Positions 40,776 through 50,921 of a DNA stretch of 64,000 nucleotides are shown piece after piece. The DNA comes from an uncultured Lachnospiraceae bacterium (GTDB taxonomy: Bacteria; Bacillota; Clostridia; Lachnospirales; Lachnospiraceae). A program made the translations under genes and the position numbers. Under the pieces are notes generated by a model. The model was not told where the DNA came from. It did no database searches and was given only the letters and a program-made list of their open reading frames with translations. Position 1 is the stretch's first letter. Every line of letters begins with the position of its first letter. The DNA lies in contig CALYZQ010000001.1 of assembly GCA_945609985.1 (NCBI GenBank), forward strand, positions 1 to 64,000. The letters are read 5' to 3'.

Positions 40776-41360
40776 CTAATCCTCCACGCCGAGTCCGTTT
40801 AAGATGTAAAGTATTTCTCTGTCCACCGCCTCGGATGTGATACCGATGGTCTGAGCGGAAATCTTTAAGCCCTCCAGTACGAACATGATATTGCGGGCCG
40901 TCCCTTCGCAATCCTCACAATAGAACTCTCCGTTCTCAACACCTGTCTCAATCAACTTTTCAATAATCTTTACAGCTGAATCAAACTGCTTTTTCAACAC
41001 ATTATCCTTCTTGGGCAGATTGTTTTCAAAATAAAATTCGTACACTGCCTGTGTGAGGGTATCCTTCTTGCGTAAAAGCTCCTTTTTCTGCTCTCTTAAG
41101 AAGAGTAATAAAATATCTGCAGCTGTGGCATCCTCCTTGATGCTGTCGGAAAAGACATCGTCCGTCTCCTCGCTCTCTAATCTGAGAACCTCCATAAATA
41201 TCTGGCTGGTGCTCTCAAAATAAAGGTATAAACCACCTCTACTGATATCGCAGGCTTCCACAATGTCCTTCATGGTAACTTTTTTAAAGCCCTTTTCCAC
41301 AAAGACCTTTCTGGCAGTCTCCACTATATATTTCTTCTTCTGTACCGATTTCTCGCCCAT
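40776..41360 (-). CDS. TetR family transcriptional regulator
   Basis: IVETARKVFVEKGFKKVTMKDIVEACDISRGGLYLYF. Confidence 0.93.
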   Translation of the reverse strand: MGEKSVQKKKYIVETARKVFVEKGFKKVTMKDIVEACDISRGGLYLYFESTSQIFMEVLRLESEETDDVFSDSIKEDATAADILLLFLREQKKELLRKKDTLTQAVYEFYFENNLPKKDNVLKKQFDSAVKIIEKLIETGVENGEFYCEDCEGTARNIMFVLEGLKISAQTIGITSEAVDREILYILNGLGVED

Positions 41361-41377
41361 TACTTCCTCCGCGCCTC

Positions 41378-41854
41378 TTACACGTTCCCTTGAACGTATA
41401 TAGGCTGATCCCAATACTCTATAATTTCCTTCATCTGCTTTAATATCAGATAAAAGATTTCTTCCTGCATCGCTTCATTCCACAGGGTGCCTTTTACTCT
41501 TCCACCCAGCACATACTTGGAAAGAATCCCTTTTAACAAGTCCCACTCTCTCCAGCCGGCCTTTATAATGGCCTTGCGCTCATCCTCATGGGTCTTTAAG
41601 CGATTGCGCGTAAATACATACTGATAATTTTTCTCCATGAGAGAACTCTTAGAGGCCTCTCTCACAAAATTCATTAACGTGCCATCATACACAGGAAACT
41701 TTAACGTTCCTTCGCCTATGTTGTCACCCTGATAGGTTGCACTCACCGATTTTCCCGCATGCTGCTCAAGCCAGGGTAAATATCGAAGCAATGGCATAAC
41801 CGCTTCCTTATACTCTGCGATTATTCTCTGTCTGTACTCCAAATCCTTCTCCAT
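41378..41854 (-). CDS. conserved hypothetical protein (DUF6508-like)
   Basis: MEKDLEYRQRIIAEYKEAVMPLLRYLPWLEQHAGK; upstream of and same strand as tetR. Confidence 0.5.
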   Translation of the reverse strand: MEKDLEYRQRIIAEYKEAVMPLLRYLPWLEQHAGKSVSATYQGDNIGEGTLKFPVYDGTLMNFVREASKSSLMEKNYQYVFTRNRLKTHEDERKAIIKAGWREWDLLKGILSKYVLGGRVKGTLWNEAMQEEIFYLILKQMKEIIEYWDQPIYVQGNV

Positions 41855-42003
41855 AATGACACCTCCCAACAAAAAATGACACATATGTATTTTTATTTTA
41901 TCACATTTTTATTAAAAGTACAGTAATAATTTCATATACTTTATGAAAATTTTGTAGTATAATGTTATTACTATATATATGTAAGGGTAAAGTGGAGAAA
42001 GAT

Positions 42004-44286
42004 ATGGCTGATATTACACTGGAAAAATCAAAATATATCTACAAAAGCGGTCAACCCATGACCGCACTGCACCTGATTACGAAGGGGCAGGTTCGCGTAA
42101 CCTATCCGGGGGGAGAATACCGCATCGGCAAAGGCGATGTTATCGGTATTTGTGAGGTCTGCTCAGAAATACATTTCTTAAATTACATAACAGCTGAGAA
42201 CACCAGCATCCTGACTTATCCCCTTGCCAGCATGGAGTCCTTGGATGACTTATTGCAAAAGCATCCGGATGTAGCCAGACTGTTTTTGTTGTCTGCCTTC
42301 AGACAGACCAATACCCTGTTGGAAAACTGGTCCCTGTCAGAAATAAATTGCAGTTCTTCTTATTATACATTGGCTGAGGATTATGAGAAATACAAAACTC
42401 TCTGTAATCGTTACCATGTCTCCTTCCGGGATTTGCCGGGTTTTGATACACTGACTGCTTATCTGAATGAGGATTTACCGGATATCTGGTTAAATAATTA
42501 TTATCTGGGACTCTTACACATATACGGCACCGAAAGCTACAAAGCCGTAATACAGGAGCCTGCGGTTTCCCTCGGTCTTTTGAGAAAATGTAGTCTGGAT
42601 TACCGCAAAACCTTTATGTGTATGGAAGAACAGCATAATTATATGCAAAAGCTTGCAGGATTTTATTTTCACGAATCCGGCAACGATTTGTTTGATTTTT
42701 ACACTACACTGTTTTATAAGCTTGGAAAAGACAGCGCTGACATCGAAGAATTATCTGAAAGCATCAACCGCATGATTTCACAATTCAAAGATTTGACTTC
42801 GTGTAATGCGGAGCTTCTCAATTCCCGCATAGCCGGTTACCAGAATCATGTAGTACATCTGGATAATCACAAAGCGGTTATGGACGACCCTTCCACGGAA
42901 TCCGATATCGTTTCCCAGCTCGCAGGGTCCCTGAATACTATTTTGGAATTTGCTGCCGTCGACGCTGATTTATCTACAGCCTTCAGACAGCATGTTCACA
43001 GCTATAAAGCATTACCCGATAAATCCTCTATGGATGATTTGTCCTGCACTTTACGCCGTGCATTGACGGAAGAATTTTATGTACTTTACTCTGCACTGTT
43101 TGAGAAAGCATTAGACTCGCCGCTCCTCCCTATGCCGGTTCGAATGTTTTTATACTTCGGATATGTGGACGAGGAATTAGCCGGTAGGGAAAATGCTGTT
43201 GCGCTCTTTAAAATTGCAAGTAATCTGGGCAATTACAGCGACTTTGGTTTGTACACCTTTTTTGACTGGCTTCTTGCCATCTACAACGGCAAAAAAACTC
43301 CCAGCCGCAATGAGTTTGATTTAGATTATTCCGACTATATTCACAAACAAAAGCTCAGCGGTTACATTTCTGATGCGGAGCTTCGCAATCTGGAACAAAA
43401 TGCCATGAGCAAGGTATCCTACGAATTGCGCAATATGTTCCCCGTGGTAAACAAGATTACCTTCGGACGTCTCACCACATTCTGCCCATTGTTTTGTGCG
43501 GACAATGTATTAAAGAAACTGGAGGATTGTCTGGTAACTGTTACCAACTTAGGCAAAGCCATGGAGCTTGTGCGTAAGACCGATTATTCCGCATTTTACA
43601 GAGAAAGTCTGGACACCAAGAACTATGAAGTTCTCGGCAAGGAAATGATACATACCGAATATCTTCCGGATGTCATCCTAATGCCAAACGTAGGTATCCG
43701 CGGTGTCATGTGGCAGGAAATTGAGGGAAAGCACCGAAACAGCCCCGGACGAATGGTATTCTCCATCTTCCATATGGAAGATCTGACCACCACCTTCATC
43801 CGCCTGACCGGTGAATTCCGTTGGGAAATGTGTAAACGTATCCAGGGTACCCGCTGGAATGACATCAGCGACCGTTCCCTGACCAGTGAATACTTTGACT
43901 ACATACAATTCTACCGCAAGAACCATGAACTTAGCAACGATGCCAAGGACCGTGTCCGCGTCGGCATGCAGCGTGCGAAGAACAGCTTTAAAGAAATGTT
44001 TGTGCGTGACTATATTGTATGGGTATTATTTGAAGGAAACGGTTCTCCCAGACTGAATAAAGTGGCCCGAAGAATATTGTTTACATACTGTCCTTTCCCC
44101 AAATCCATATGCAGAACTCTTGAACAAAATCCTCTTTATACAGAGATTCTGGAGAAGCACCGAATTTACACCGCCAGAAGGATTCATCATTTGGATATGG
44201 TTATCCAAAAGCTTAGAAACAATGGCACTACTGTACCGGATACTCTGGAAAGAGAAAGAATATTTGCAGAAGGAAATGTACAATAA
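42004..44286 (+). CDS. large protein with N-terminal cyclic-nucleotide-binding-like domain and uncharacterised C-terminus
   Basis: N-terminal KYIYKSGQPMTALHLITKGQVRVTYPGGEYRIGKGDVIGICEV cNMP-binding fold pattern; about 650 aa with no recognised motif. Confidence 0.7.
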   Translation: MADITLEKSKYIYKSGQPMTALHLITKGQVRVTYPGGEYRIGKGDVIGICEVCSEIHFLNYITAENTSILTYPLASMESLDDLLQKHPDVARLFLLSAFRQTNTLLENWSLSEINCSSSYYTLAEDYEKYKTLCNRYHVSFRDLPGFDTLTAYLNEDLPDIWLNNYYLGLLHIYGTESYKAVIQEPAVSLGLLRKCSLDYRKTFMCMEEQHNYMQKLAGFYFHESGNDLFDFYTTLFYKLGKDSADIEELSESINRMISQFKDLTSCNAELLNSRIAGYQNHVVHLDNHKAVMDDPSTESDIVSQLAGSLNTILEFAAVDADLSTAFRQHVHSYKALPDKSSMDDLSCTLRRALTEEFYVLYSALFEKALDSPLLPMPVRMFLYFGYVDEELAGRENAVALFKIASNLGNYSDFGLYTFFDWLLAIYNGKKTPSRNEFDLDYSDYIHKQKLSGYISDAELRNLEQNAMSKVSYELRNMFPVVNKITFGRLTTFCPLFCADNVLKKLEDCLVTVTNLGKAMELVRKTDYSAFYRESLDTKNYEVLGKEMIHTEYLPDVILMPNVGIRGVMWQEIEGKHRNSPGRMVFSIFHMEDLTTTFIRLTGEFRWEMCKRIQGTRWNDISDRSLTSEYFDYIQFYRKNHELSNDAKDRVRVGMQRAKNSFKEMFVRDYIVWVLFEGNGSPRLNKVARRILFTYCPFPKSICRTLEQNPLYTEILEKHRIYTARRIHHLDMVIQKLRNNGTTVPDTLERERIFAEGNVQ

Positions 44287-44290
44287 ATTT

Positions 44291-44325
44291 ATAGCTCTTA
44301 CACGATTGTGTAGGAGCTGTTTTAT
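44291..44325 (+). terminator. intrinsic terminator of the cNMP-domain gene
   Basis: AGCTCTTACACGATTGTGTAGGAGCTGTTTTATG. Confidence 0.75.
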
Positions 44326-44531
44326 GTTGCGGGACGTAAGAGGGACATAGGAGGATACCATGACAGCCGCAGGCACGCTCCCGCTATGGCAGATACGCAG
44401 TGTGTGTTAAGGAGAATTGCGAAGCGATTCTCTCAGAATCGTCGCTGCTGAGCGACGATTTAGGACCGGCGTGCTCAGAATGCGCTGCTTGTGTCATGGT
44501 ATCCTCCTCTGCCCCTCTTACTTCCCACAAC
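44326..44531 (+). repeat. long intergenic quasi-palindromic element, copy C
   Basis: arms GTTGCGGGACGTAAGAGGGACATAGGAGGATACCATGACA / TGTCATGGTATCCTCCTCTGCCCCTCTTACTTCCCACAAC; conserved core shared with copies A and B. Confidence 0.9.
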
Positions 44532-44538
44532 ACAAAAC

Positions 44539-44570
44539 AGCCCACAGACTCTCAACGAATCTGTGGGCTT
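44539..44570 (-). terminator. intrinsic terminator of the OFA transporter gene
   Basis: AGCCCACAGACTCTCAACGAATCTGTGGGCTT. Confidence 0.8.
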
Positions 44571-44591
44571 CATTACTTTCTGTAAATATAC

Positions 44592-45995
44592 TTAGCTTGC
44601 CTTCTTAGCCTGCTTTGCAGCAATTGCCTTATCGGTAGGTCTTACCAGCACAAGGCTGATAATCAGGGATACGATGTAGAGTACAATGGTTGCATACAAT
44701 ACATACTGATAACCGGTAGGATTTACCGCAATCTTCTCAATGGTTCCGTCTTCCAATATATGCTCAATAAACTCTTCTTTTCCGAAAGTCTTTACAATCC
44801 ATGCTGCCATCTGGTTACCGGTAAGTCCGGCAAACGCCCATGCTGACAAGGTAATACCGTGGATTGCACTGATGCTTCCCATTCCATAATGATCGGACAA
44901 CAGAGTCGGTACGTTGGAGTAACCACCGCCGTAACCTGCATTTACTACAAAAATTAATGCTAATACCAAAATAGTTAAGAATATATTTCCTTCTCCATTC
45001 TTAATACCGCTTGTCAAGAGAACTGCTCCGGTAAACACAATGGACAAAATGAAAATCATCTTATAAATTGTATTTCTATCCTTCATGGTATCTGCCCATG
45101 CAGAGAAACCAAGACGTCCACCCGCATTAAAGATAGCAGATACAGTTGACACAATACCTACAGCGCCTGCAAGTCCGATACATTTTACAATCATCTTCTC
45201 CTGTGAAATCAATGCAAGACCACAGGTAATATTGATATAGAACATTAACCAAATACCAATATAGTTGGTCACCGGCTTGGACTTGATAACCGCGATAATA
45301 CTAGGTTTAGCTTCCTTGCCCTGAGGCTCATGCCAGCCTTCAGGTTTCTTTAATAATAAATGACCAATGAACATCAATACAAAATAAGCAATTGACAGAA
45401 TAATGAACATCTTGTAGATTCCGCCATCACCCAAACCATCAAGCATAGCCTCCATAATAGGGCTTGCGATAGCCTTTGCCGCACCAAATCCTGCAACTGC
45501 AAGACCGGTAGCCAGACCCTTTCTATCCTGGAACCAGAGCATCAGAGTCTTAACAGGGGACAAATAACCGGTTCCAAGACCGATACCCATAATAAAACCA
45601 TAGCATACATAAATACCAAGAAGTGCAATAATGCTACCCTGTACCGTACCATCAGTGAGAACCTGCTTGTTTGCACCGCCGAACCAAATAAAGAAACCGG
45701 TTCCTGCCATACCCAATGCAAAACAGATTGTTGCAATCAGGGAAGACTTGTGAATATCCTTCTCAACAACATTTCCAAGGAATGCTGCAGACATACCCAG
45801 GAAAAAGATTGCAAAGCTGAATGCCCACTCGGTCGCACCCTTGGTAAAACCGATATAATCTGCTATTTCCTGACTAAAGATTGACCAGCAGTATACAGTA
45901 CCGATACTACAGTGAAGTAACAGTGCAGGAATTGCTGCACGAATCCATTTGTTTGTGCGCCAACCGGACGCCTTCTTTACATTTGCTTCTGTCAT
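44592..45995 (-). CDS. OFA (oxalate/formate antiporter-like) MFS transporter
   Basis: 12 TM; GTVYCWSIFSQEIADYIGFTKGATEWAFSFAIFFLGMSAAFLG. Confidence 0.88.
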   Translation of the reverse strand: MTEANVKKASGWRTNKWIRAAIPALLLHCSIGTVYCWSIFSQEIADYIGFTKGATEWAFSFAIFFLGMSAAFLGNVVEKDIHKSSLIATICFALGMAGTGFFIWFGGANKQVLTDGTVQGSIIALLGIYVCYGFIMGIGLGTGYLSPVKTLMLWFQDRKGLATGLAVAGFGAAKAIASPIMEAMLDGLGDGGIYKMFIILSIAYFVLMFIGHLLLKKPEGWHEPQGKEAKPSIIAVIKSKPVTNYIGIWLMFYINITCGLALISQEKMIVKCIGLAGAVGIVSTVSAIFNAGGRLGFSAWADTMKDRNTIYKMIFILSIVFTGAVLLTSGIKNGEGNIFLTILVLALIFVVNAGYGGGYSNVPTLLSDHYGMGSISAIHGITLSAWAFAGLTGNQMAAWIVKTFGKEEFIEHILEDGTIEKIAVNPTGYQYVLYATIVLYIVSLIISLVLVRPTDKAIAAKQAKKAS

Positions 45996-46116
45996 GATGA
46001 TTCTCCTATTTTACATATTATCGTATCTGAAAACAAACATTTACATTATACACCCAGTTTTTCTATGTTTCAACATCAAAATGTAAAAATTTTAATCATT
46101 ATTTTCAAATTAAGGC

Positions 46117-46145
46117 TGGACAAATTGGACAAATTAGGCTATAAT
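46117..46145 (+). promoter_or_regulatory. promoter of orphan short transcript
   Basis: TGGACA - 17 bp - TATAAT. Confidence 0.65.
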
Positions 46146-46151
46146 TTAGTT

Positions 46152-46250
46152 ACTTGGTTGCGACACCAAGGTACTTATTTAGCGATAAGTATTAAATTCC
46201 CCTTTTACACAATTAAAGCGCCTCGGTCCCCTCCGAGGTGCTTTAATTTT
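46152..46250 (+). ncRNA. candidate small structured RNA of unknown class
   Basis: promoter, two hairpins (46151-46173; 46172-46191) and terminator TTAAAGCGCCTCGGTCCCCTCCGAGGTGCTTTAATTTT (46213-46250); no ORF in the track wholly within it. Confidence 0.5.
46213..46250 (+). terminator. intrinsic terminator of the orphan transcript
   Basis: TTAAAGCGCCTCGG-TCCCCT-CCGAGGTGCTTTAATTTT. Confidence 0.85.
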
Positions 46251-46331
46251 ATCATCAAACAACGTAGTTGGTAGAACATGTTGCCCTTTCGTTTCATTGT
46301 GTAAATTTTTATAAAAATTTTGATTTTTCAC

Positions 46332-46361
46332 TTGCCAACTATATAGCACCTATGCTATAAT
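46332..46361 (+). promoter_or_regulatory. tRNA-Trp promoter
   Basis: TTGCCA - 18 bp - TATAAT upstream of the tRNA. Confidence 0.6.
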
Positions 46362-46400
46362 ATGCTTCGTCAGTTGAATTATTGACACTATATCCTTTTT

Positions 46401-46471
46401 AGGGGAATAGTACAGCGGTAGTGCGGCGGTCTCCAAAACCGTTAACGGGGGTTCGATTCCCTCTTCCCCTG
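46401..46471 (+). tRNA. tRNA-Trp (anticodon CCA)
   Basis: AGGGGAA..TTCCCCT acceptor stem, anticodon loop CTCCAAA, T-arm GGTTCGATTCC, no encoded CCA. Confidence 0.95.
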
Positions 46472-46476
46472 CTAAA

Positions 46477-46505
46477 AGAGCCTTGAGTAATCAAGGCTCT
46501 TTTCA
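46477..46505 (+). terminator. tRNA-Trp terminator (possibly bidirectional with radA)
   Basis: AGAGCCTTGA-GTAA-TCAAGGCTCTTTTC. Confidence 0.85.
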
Positions 46506-46521
46506 TTTATGTATTTTCCCG

Positions 46522-47895
46522 TTAAAACAGTGCATCCATCACATCCTGCACATTTTTCACTCCAATAATCCGGATTCCGTCCATTCCCAGGCATTCCTTT
46601 ACAGAAGCCATCGGCAAAACGCAGGTCTCAAATCCCAGCTTACGTGCCTCTGCCACCCGCTGTTTCGCCATACTCACTGCGCGAACTTCACCGCTCAGTC
46701 CCACCTCACCGAAAGCTATCAGTTTTGAATCCATCACCTGATTGCGAAAACTGGAAATCAAAGCAAGAACTATTCCCAAATCAATGGCAGGCTCCGCAAT
46801 TTTCATACCTCCTGTGATATTTACATAAGCATCGCATCCCGAAAGCTGCATTCCAAGGCGCTTTTCAAGTACTGCAATCAATAAATTCACCCTGTTAAAA
46901 TCAGTACCGGTTGTCTGACGCCTTGGAATACCGAAATTACTGTGGCTTACCAGTGCCTGAATTTCAACAAGAAGAGGTCTGGTTCCCTCCATAGAACAAG
47001 ATACCACGGAGCCGCTTGCATCTTCCGGTCTTCCCACCAGCATAAATTCCGATGGATTCTGTACTTCTGCAAGCCCCTCTTCCCGCATTTCAAACACGCC
47101 GATTTCATTGGTTGAGCCGAATCTGTTCTTTACTCCCCGCAAAATACGGTAAGAGGCATGTCTGTCTCCTTCAAAATACAGAACAGTATCCACCATATGC
47201 TCCAAAACTCTGGGACCTGCCACGGTTCCCTCCTTTGTCACATGACCTACTATAAATATGGAAACAAGAAGGCCTTTTGCAAGCTGCAAAAGCGTAGCTG
47301 TTGCTTCTCTCACCTGTGACACACTTCCGGGAGCCGCCGATACCGCTTCACCGTACATGGTCTGAATGGAATCAATAACCACCACTTCCGGCTTCTCTTT
47401 GCGAATCACATCCTCAATAGCATCCAGACTTGTCTCGCAATAAAGGAGCATTTCCTTCGCAAAACTTCCGATGCGGTCCGCACGCATCTTAATTTGTACC
47501 TTGGACTCCTCTCCCGAAATATAAAGCACCTTATGGCCTGCCTGCGCAATCTGCCTGCACACTTGCAAAAGAAGGGTTGACTTACCAATACCCGGGTCTC
47601 CTCCAACCAATGTCAGTGAACCCTGTACGATACCGCCTCCCAACACTCTGTCAAGCTCTCCGATACCGGCGAGTAATTTATCTTCCTCCTGTATGGTAAT
47701 ATCTGCCAAAACAGAAGGCTCCTCCCTGTCAAAGGCCCTTCTTCCTGTTCCGGTCTCCTTTAACTGCGCCTTGCTTACCGTTTCTTCCACAAAGGTATTC
47801 CACTCTTTGCATCCCGGGCACTGACCCATCCATTTGGTTGATTCATGACCACAATTCTGGCAATAAAATATGCTTGTTGTCTTTCCCTTCGCCAT
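46522..47895 (-). CDS. radA: DNA repair protein RadA/Sms
   Basis: zinc finger YCQNCGHESTKWMGQCPGC, Walker A GGDPGIGKSTLL, KNRFGSTNEIGVFEM. Confidence 0.97.
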   Translation of the reverse strand: MAKGKTTSIFYCQNCGHESTKWMGQCPGCKEWNTFVEETVSKAQLKETGTGRRAFDREEPSVLADITIQEEDKLLAGIGELDRVLGGGIVQGSLTLVGGDPGIGKSTLLLQVCRQIAQAGHKVLYISGEESKVQIKMRADRIGSFAKEMLLYCETSLDAIEDVIRKEKPEVVVIDSIQTMYGEAVSAAPGSVSQVREATATLLQLAKGLLVSIFIVGHVTKEGTVAGPRVLEHMVDTVLYFEGDRHASYRILRGVKNRFGSTNEIGVFEMREEGLAEVQNPSEFMLVGRPEDASGSVVSCSMEGTRPLLVEIQALVSHSNFGIPRRQTTGTDFNRVNLLIAVLEKRLGMQLSGCDAYVNITGGMKIAEPAIDLGIVLALISSFRNQVMDSKLIAFGEVGLSGEVRAVSMAKQRVAEARKLGFETCVLPMASVKECLGMDGIRIIGVKNVQDVMDALF

Positions 47896-47969
47896 AAATA
47901 ATCTCCTAACTGTCGATAAAGAAAAAGCCCTGGTGATGGAGGTGAATATCACCTCCATCGCCCGGCTCC

Positions 47970-48383
47970 TTACGCCTTTACAATCTTTACAGACACTTCT
48001 CCTGCCGCCATAAGCTCTACGCTCATGCTGAGCTTACCGCCAAGTCCTGTTTTCATCTTACCGATGCTCTTATCAGCAATAAATACCTCATACTCGGTAT
48101 CATCCATAAGTCCTACGGTAATCTGTGCATCCTCGTCACCTTCCACAAGGAAGCTTACCTCTTCACTGCTTTCCTGAAACTCCAAAACGCTGGTACCGGG
48201 CACTGATTCATAAAGGAACATACCGTTCTTCTCAAGCTTGGTGATTTCATTAAAGGTTTTTACCTTAAGTAAATCTCCTGCATGCTCGTAATCCTCAACC
48301 TTTGCTTTGTGTGCCAATTTGTGATTGCCAAAACTGATTGCACCGTCAGCCTCGCTGCGAAGCAATTCTTCTACCACTGCCAT
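47970..48383 (-). CDS. conserved hypothetical protein
   Basis: 137 aa ORF with clean coding region upstream of radA. Confidence 0.6.
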   Translation of the reverse strand: MAVVEELLRSEADGAISFGNHKLAHKAKVEDYEHAGDLLKVKTFNEITKLEKNGMFLYESVPGTSVLEFQESSEEVSFLVEGDEDAQITVGLMDDTEYEVFIADKSIGKMKTGLGGKLSMSVELMAAGEVSVKIVKA

Positions 48384-48479
48384 TGTTGTTTCCTCCTAAT
48401 CATTTGTACTTACAGTATATTACAATTCTCAGCGTATTTCTACTTATTTTTTATAAAAATATATATTTTGTATCACACA

Positions 48480-50921
48480 TTATTTTACCGTAAAAGTAAC
48501 CTTATCATTTTTATACCCGGCAGAAACAATATTTCCCGGCACAATCTTCTTTAAGAGAATCTCCTCTGCAAGTGCATCCTCCACTACAGATTGAAGCGCT
48601 CTCTTTAGAGGCCTTGCGCCCATCTTATTGTCTGCATATTTCTTTACCAGATGCTCCTTGAGAGCCGGAGTAATGGTAAGCTTAATATCCAGCTGTGATT
48701 CACATCTCTTGTATAGACCGGACGCCAGCAGATTAACAATATTCTTCATATTCTCATCATTTAACTGATGGAACACGATAATATCATCTATTCTGTTAAT
48801 AAATTCAGGCTTAAAGTTTTTCTTTACTTCCTCCATAACGCCTGATTTCATCCGTTCATAATCCCTCTTCTCGTTTGCTTCCGCCGCAAATCCCAAATTC
48901 TTAGGATCTACAATGCGCTGTGCACCTGCATTGGAGGTCATAATCAGAATGGTATTCTTAAAGCTCACCTTTCTTCCCTTGGAATCCGTAATGTGTCCGT
49001 CATCCAACACCTGCAGCAAAATGTTAAATACATCCGGATGCGCTTTCTCTACTTCATCAAACAAAACTACGGAATAAGGATTGCGGCGCACCTTCTCGGA
49101 AAGCTGACCACCCTCTTCAAAGCCCACATATCCCGGAGGAGAACCAATCATCTTGGAAACTGAATGTCCTTCCATATACTCGGACATATCCACACGTATC
49201 ATGGCATCCTCAGAGCCAAACATAGCTTCTGCAAGCGCTTTACTGAGCTCTGTCTTACCCACACCTGTAGGTCCCAAAAACAGGAAGGAACCAATCGGAC
49301 GGTTTAGGTCCTTAAGACCCACTCTGCCACGACGCATGGCCTTTGCCACAGCAGACACAGCTTCCTCCTGACCGATTACCCGCTTATGCAGGATACTTTC
49401 CAGCTTTAAGAGCCTCTCACTTTCTTTTTCCGCAAGCTTTTGTACCGGTATTTTGGTCCACATTGCCACTACATTCGCAATATCATTCTCACCGATACTG
49501 TACTCCTTCTGACTGTTCCTGCTTTCCCTGCGCTTCTGAAGTCTATCATACTTCTTTAATAGCTGCTCCTGATTGCGCTTAATCTCTGCCGCCTGGCTAA
49601 ATGCTTCCATACGGATGGAACGCTCAATCTGCAAATCCATCTTCTTAATTTCATCCAGAAGCTCCTTTTCTTTATCAGGCGCTTCCATATTGCGAAGTCT
49701 CGCACTGGCTGATGCTTCATCAATCAAATCAATCGCCTTATCTGGCAGGTTGCGGTCATTAATATAGCGGTTGGACAATCTCACTGCTGCTTCTACCGCT
49801 TCATCGGTAATCTCTACCTGATGATGCTCTTCATATCTGCCCTTGATGCCTTTCAATATCCGGATTGCCTCCTCTTCCGTCGGTTCCTCCACACTTACAG
49901 GCTGGAAACGGCGTTCTAACGCAGCATCCTTCTCCACATATTTACGGTACTCAGCGATAGTAGTTGCACCAATCAGCTGAATCTCCCCTCTGGCCAGGGA
50001 AGGCTTCAAAATATTGGATGCATCAATAGCTCCTTCCGCACCGCCGGCACCGATAATCGTATGAAGCTCATCCAAAAAGAGAATTACATTTCCATCCTCA
50101 ATTACTTCCTTTATCAATTTCTTAATGCGCTCTTCAAACTCACCGCGATATTTGCTTCCCGCAACCATGCCGGACAAATCCAAGGTAAGCACACGCTTGT
50201 TCTGCACGGTAAACGGCACATCACCGCTTACTATGCGAAGCGCAAGACCTTCTACCACTGCAGTCTTACCCACACCGGGTTCACCGATTAAACAGGGATT
50301 ATTCTTGGTACGTCTGCTCAGTATCTGAACGACCCTCTTAATCTCATCCTCTCTGCCGATTACCGGGTCAAGCTTTCCCTCTCTAGCCAGTGCCGTCAAA
50401 TCGCGGCTGTACTGTGAAAGAGTAGATGTCTTTGCCTTTCCTGCATTCTTCTTGCCTAAATCTTCCTTGTAAAGATTACCATCCTGACCTATGGCAAGCA
50501 AGGTATCCACATAAATCTTCTGAATATTGGCACCCACAGTATTCAGCAGTCTCACTGCGACATTCTCACCTTCTTTGATAATCGCCATGAGAATATGCTC
50601 TGTTCCTGTGGCCTTCTGACCAAAACGCTCCGCCTGTGCATGAGCCTCTTCCAATACCCTAATGGCTCTGGGAGAATACCCTTCTCTTTCTCGTAGTGAC
50701 ACGCCGTTCTCGAATGCAATCAGTTCCTGAATCATATTCATCACCTGTTTTACATCCACTCCGTTATTCGCAAGCACCTTTGCCGCCACTCCGGTATTTT
50801 CCTTTATCAATCCCACCAAAATATGTTCTGTTCCCACATATCCCTGTTTTAGGCTTTTCGCACACTTCGTTGCCAGCGAAAGTGCATTTTGTGCCTTATC
50901 CGTAAACTGTGACTGCATCAT
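48480..50921 (-). CDS. clpC: ATP-dependent Clp protease ATP-binding subunit ClpC
   Basis: Clp_N repeats, two AAA modules ([31 protein letters not shown]), UVR region between them. Confidence 0.96.
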   Translation of the reverse strand: MMQSQFTDKAQNALSLATKCAKSLKQGYVGTEHILVGLIKENTGVAAKVLANNGVDVKQVMNMIQELIAFENGVSLREREGYSPRAIRVLEEAHAQAERFGQKATGTEHILMAIIKEGENVAVRLLNTVGANIQKIYVDTLLAIGQDGNLYKEDLGKKNAGKAKTSTLSQYSRDLTALAREGKLDPVIGREDEIKRVVQILSRRTKNNPCLIGEPGVGKTAVVEGLALRIVSGDVPFTVQNKRVLTLDLSGMVAGSKYRGEFEERIKKLIKEVIEDGNVILFLDELHTIIGAGGAEGAIDASNILKPSLARGEIQLIGATTIAEYRKYVEKDAALERRFQPVSVEEPTEEEAIRILKGIKGRYEEHHQVEITDEAVEAAVRLSNRYINDRNLPDKAIDLIDEASASARLRNMEAPDKEKELLDEIKKMDLQIERSIRMEAFSQAAEIKRNQEQLLKKYDRLQKRRESRNSQKEYSIGENDIANVVAMWTKIPVQKLAEKESERLLKLESILHKRVIGQEEAVSAVAKAMRRGRVGLKDLNRPIGSFLFLGPTGVGKTELSKALAEAMFGSEDAMIRVDMSEYMEGHSVSKMIGSPPGYVGFEEGGQLSEKVRRNPYSVVLFDEVEKAHPDVFNILLQVLDDGHITDSKGRKVSFKNTILIMTSNAGAQRIVDPKNLGFAAEANEKRDYERMKSGVMEEVKKNFKPEFINRIDDIIVFHQLNDENMKNIVNLLASGLYKRCESQLDIKLTITPALKEHLVKKYADNKMGARPLKRALQSVVEDALAEEILLKKIVPGNIVSAGYKNDKVTFTVK

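Noticed and set aside
40630-40776. Possible purine riboswitch upstream of purL (and upstream of purE)
   Set aside because: No purine aptamer hallmark sequences or P1/P2/P3 arrangement could be recognised.
44363-44410. Short ORF in copy C (AGGAGG-ATACC-ATG ACA GCC GCA GGC..., 16 codons) and a similar 8-codon ATG frame in copy B, suggesting a hairpin-regulated peptide or type I toxin
   Set aside because: Copy A has ATA in place of ATG, the frames diverge and stop at different places, and no hydrophobic peptide results; structure rather than coding is conserved.
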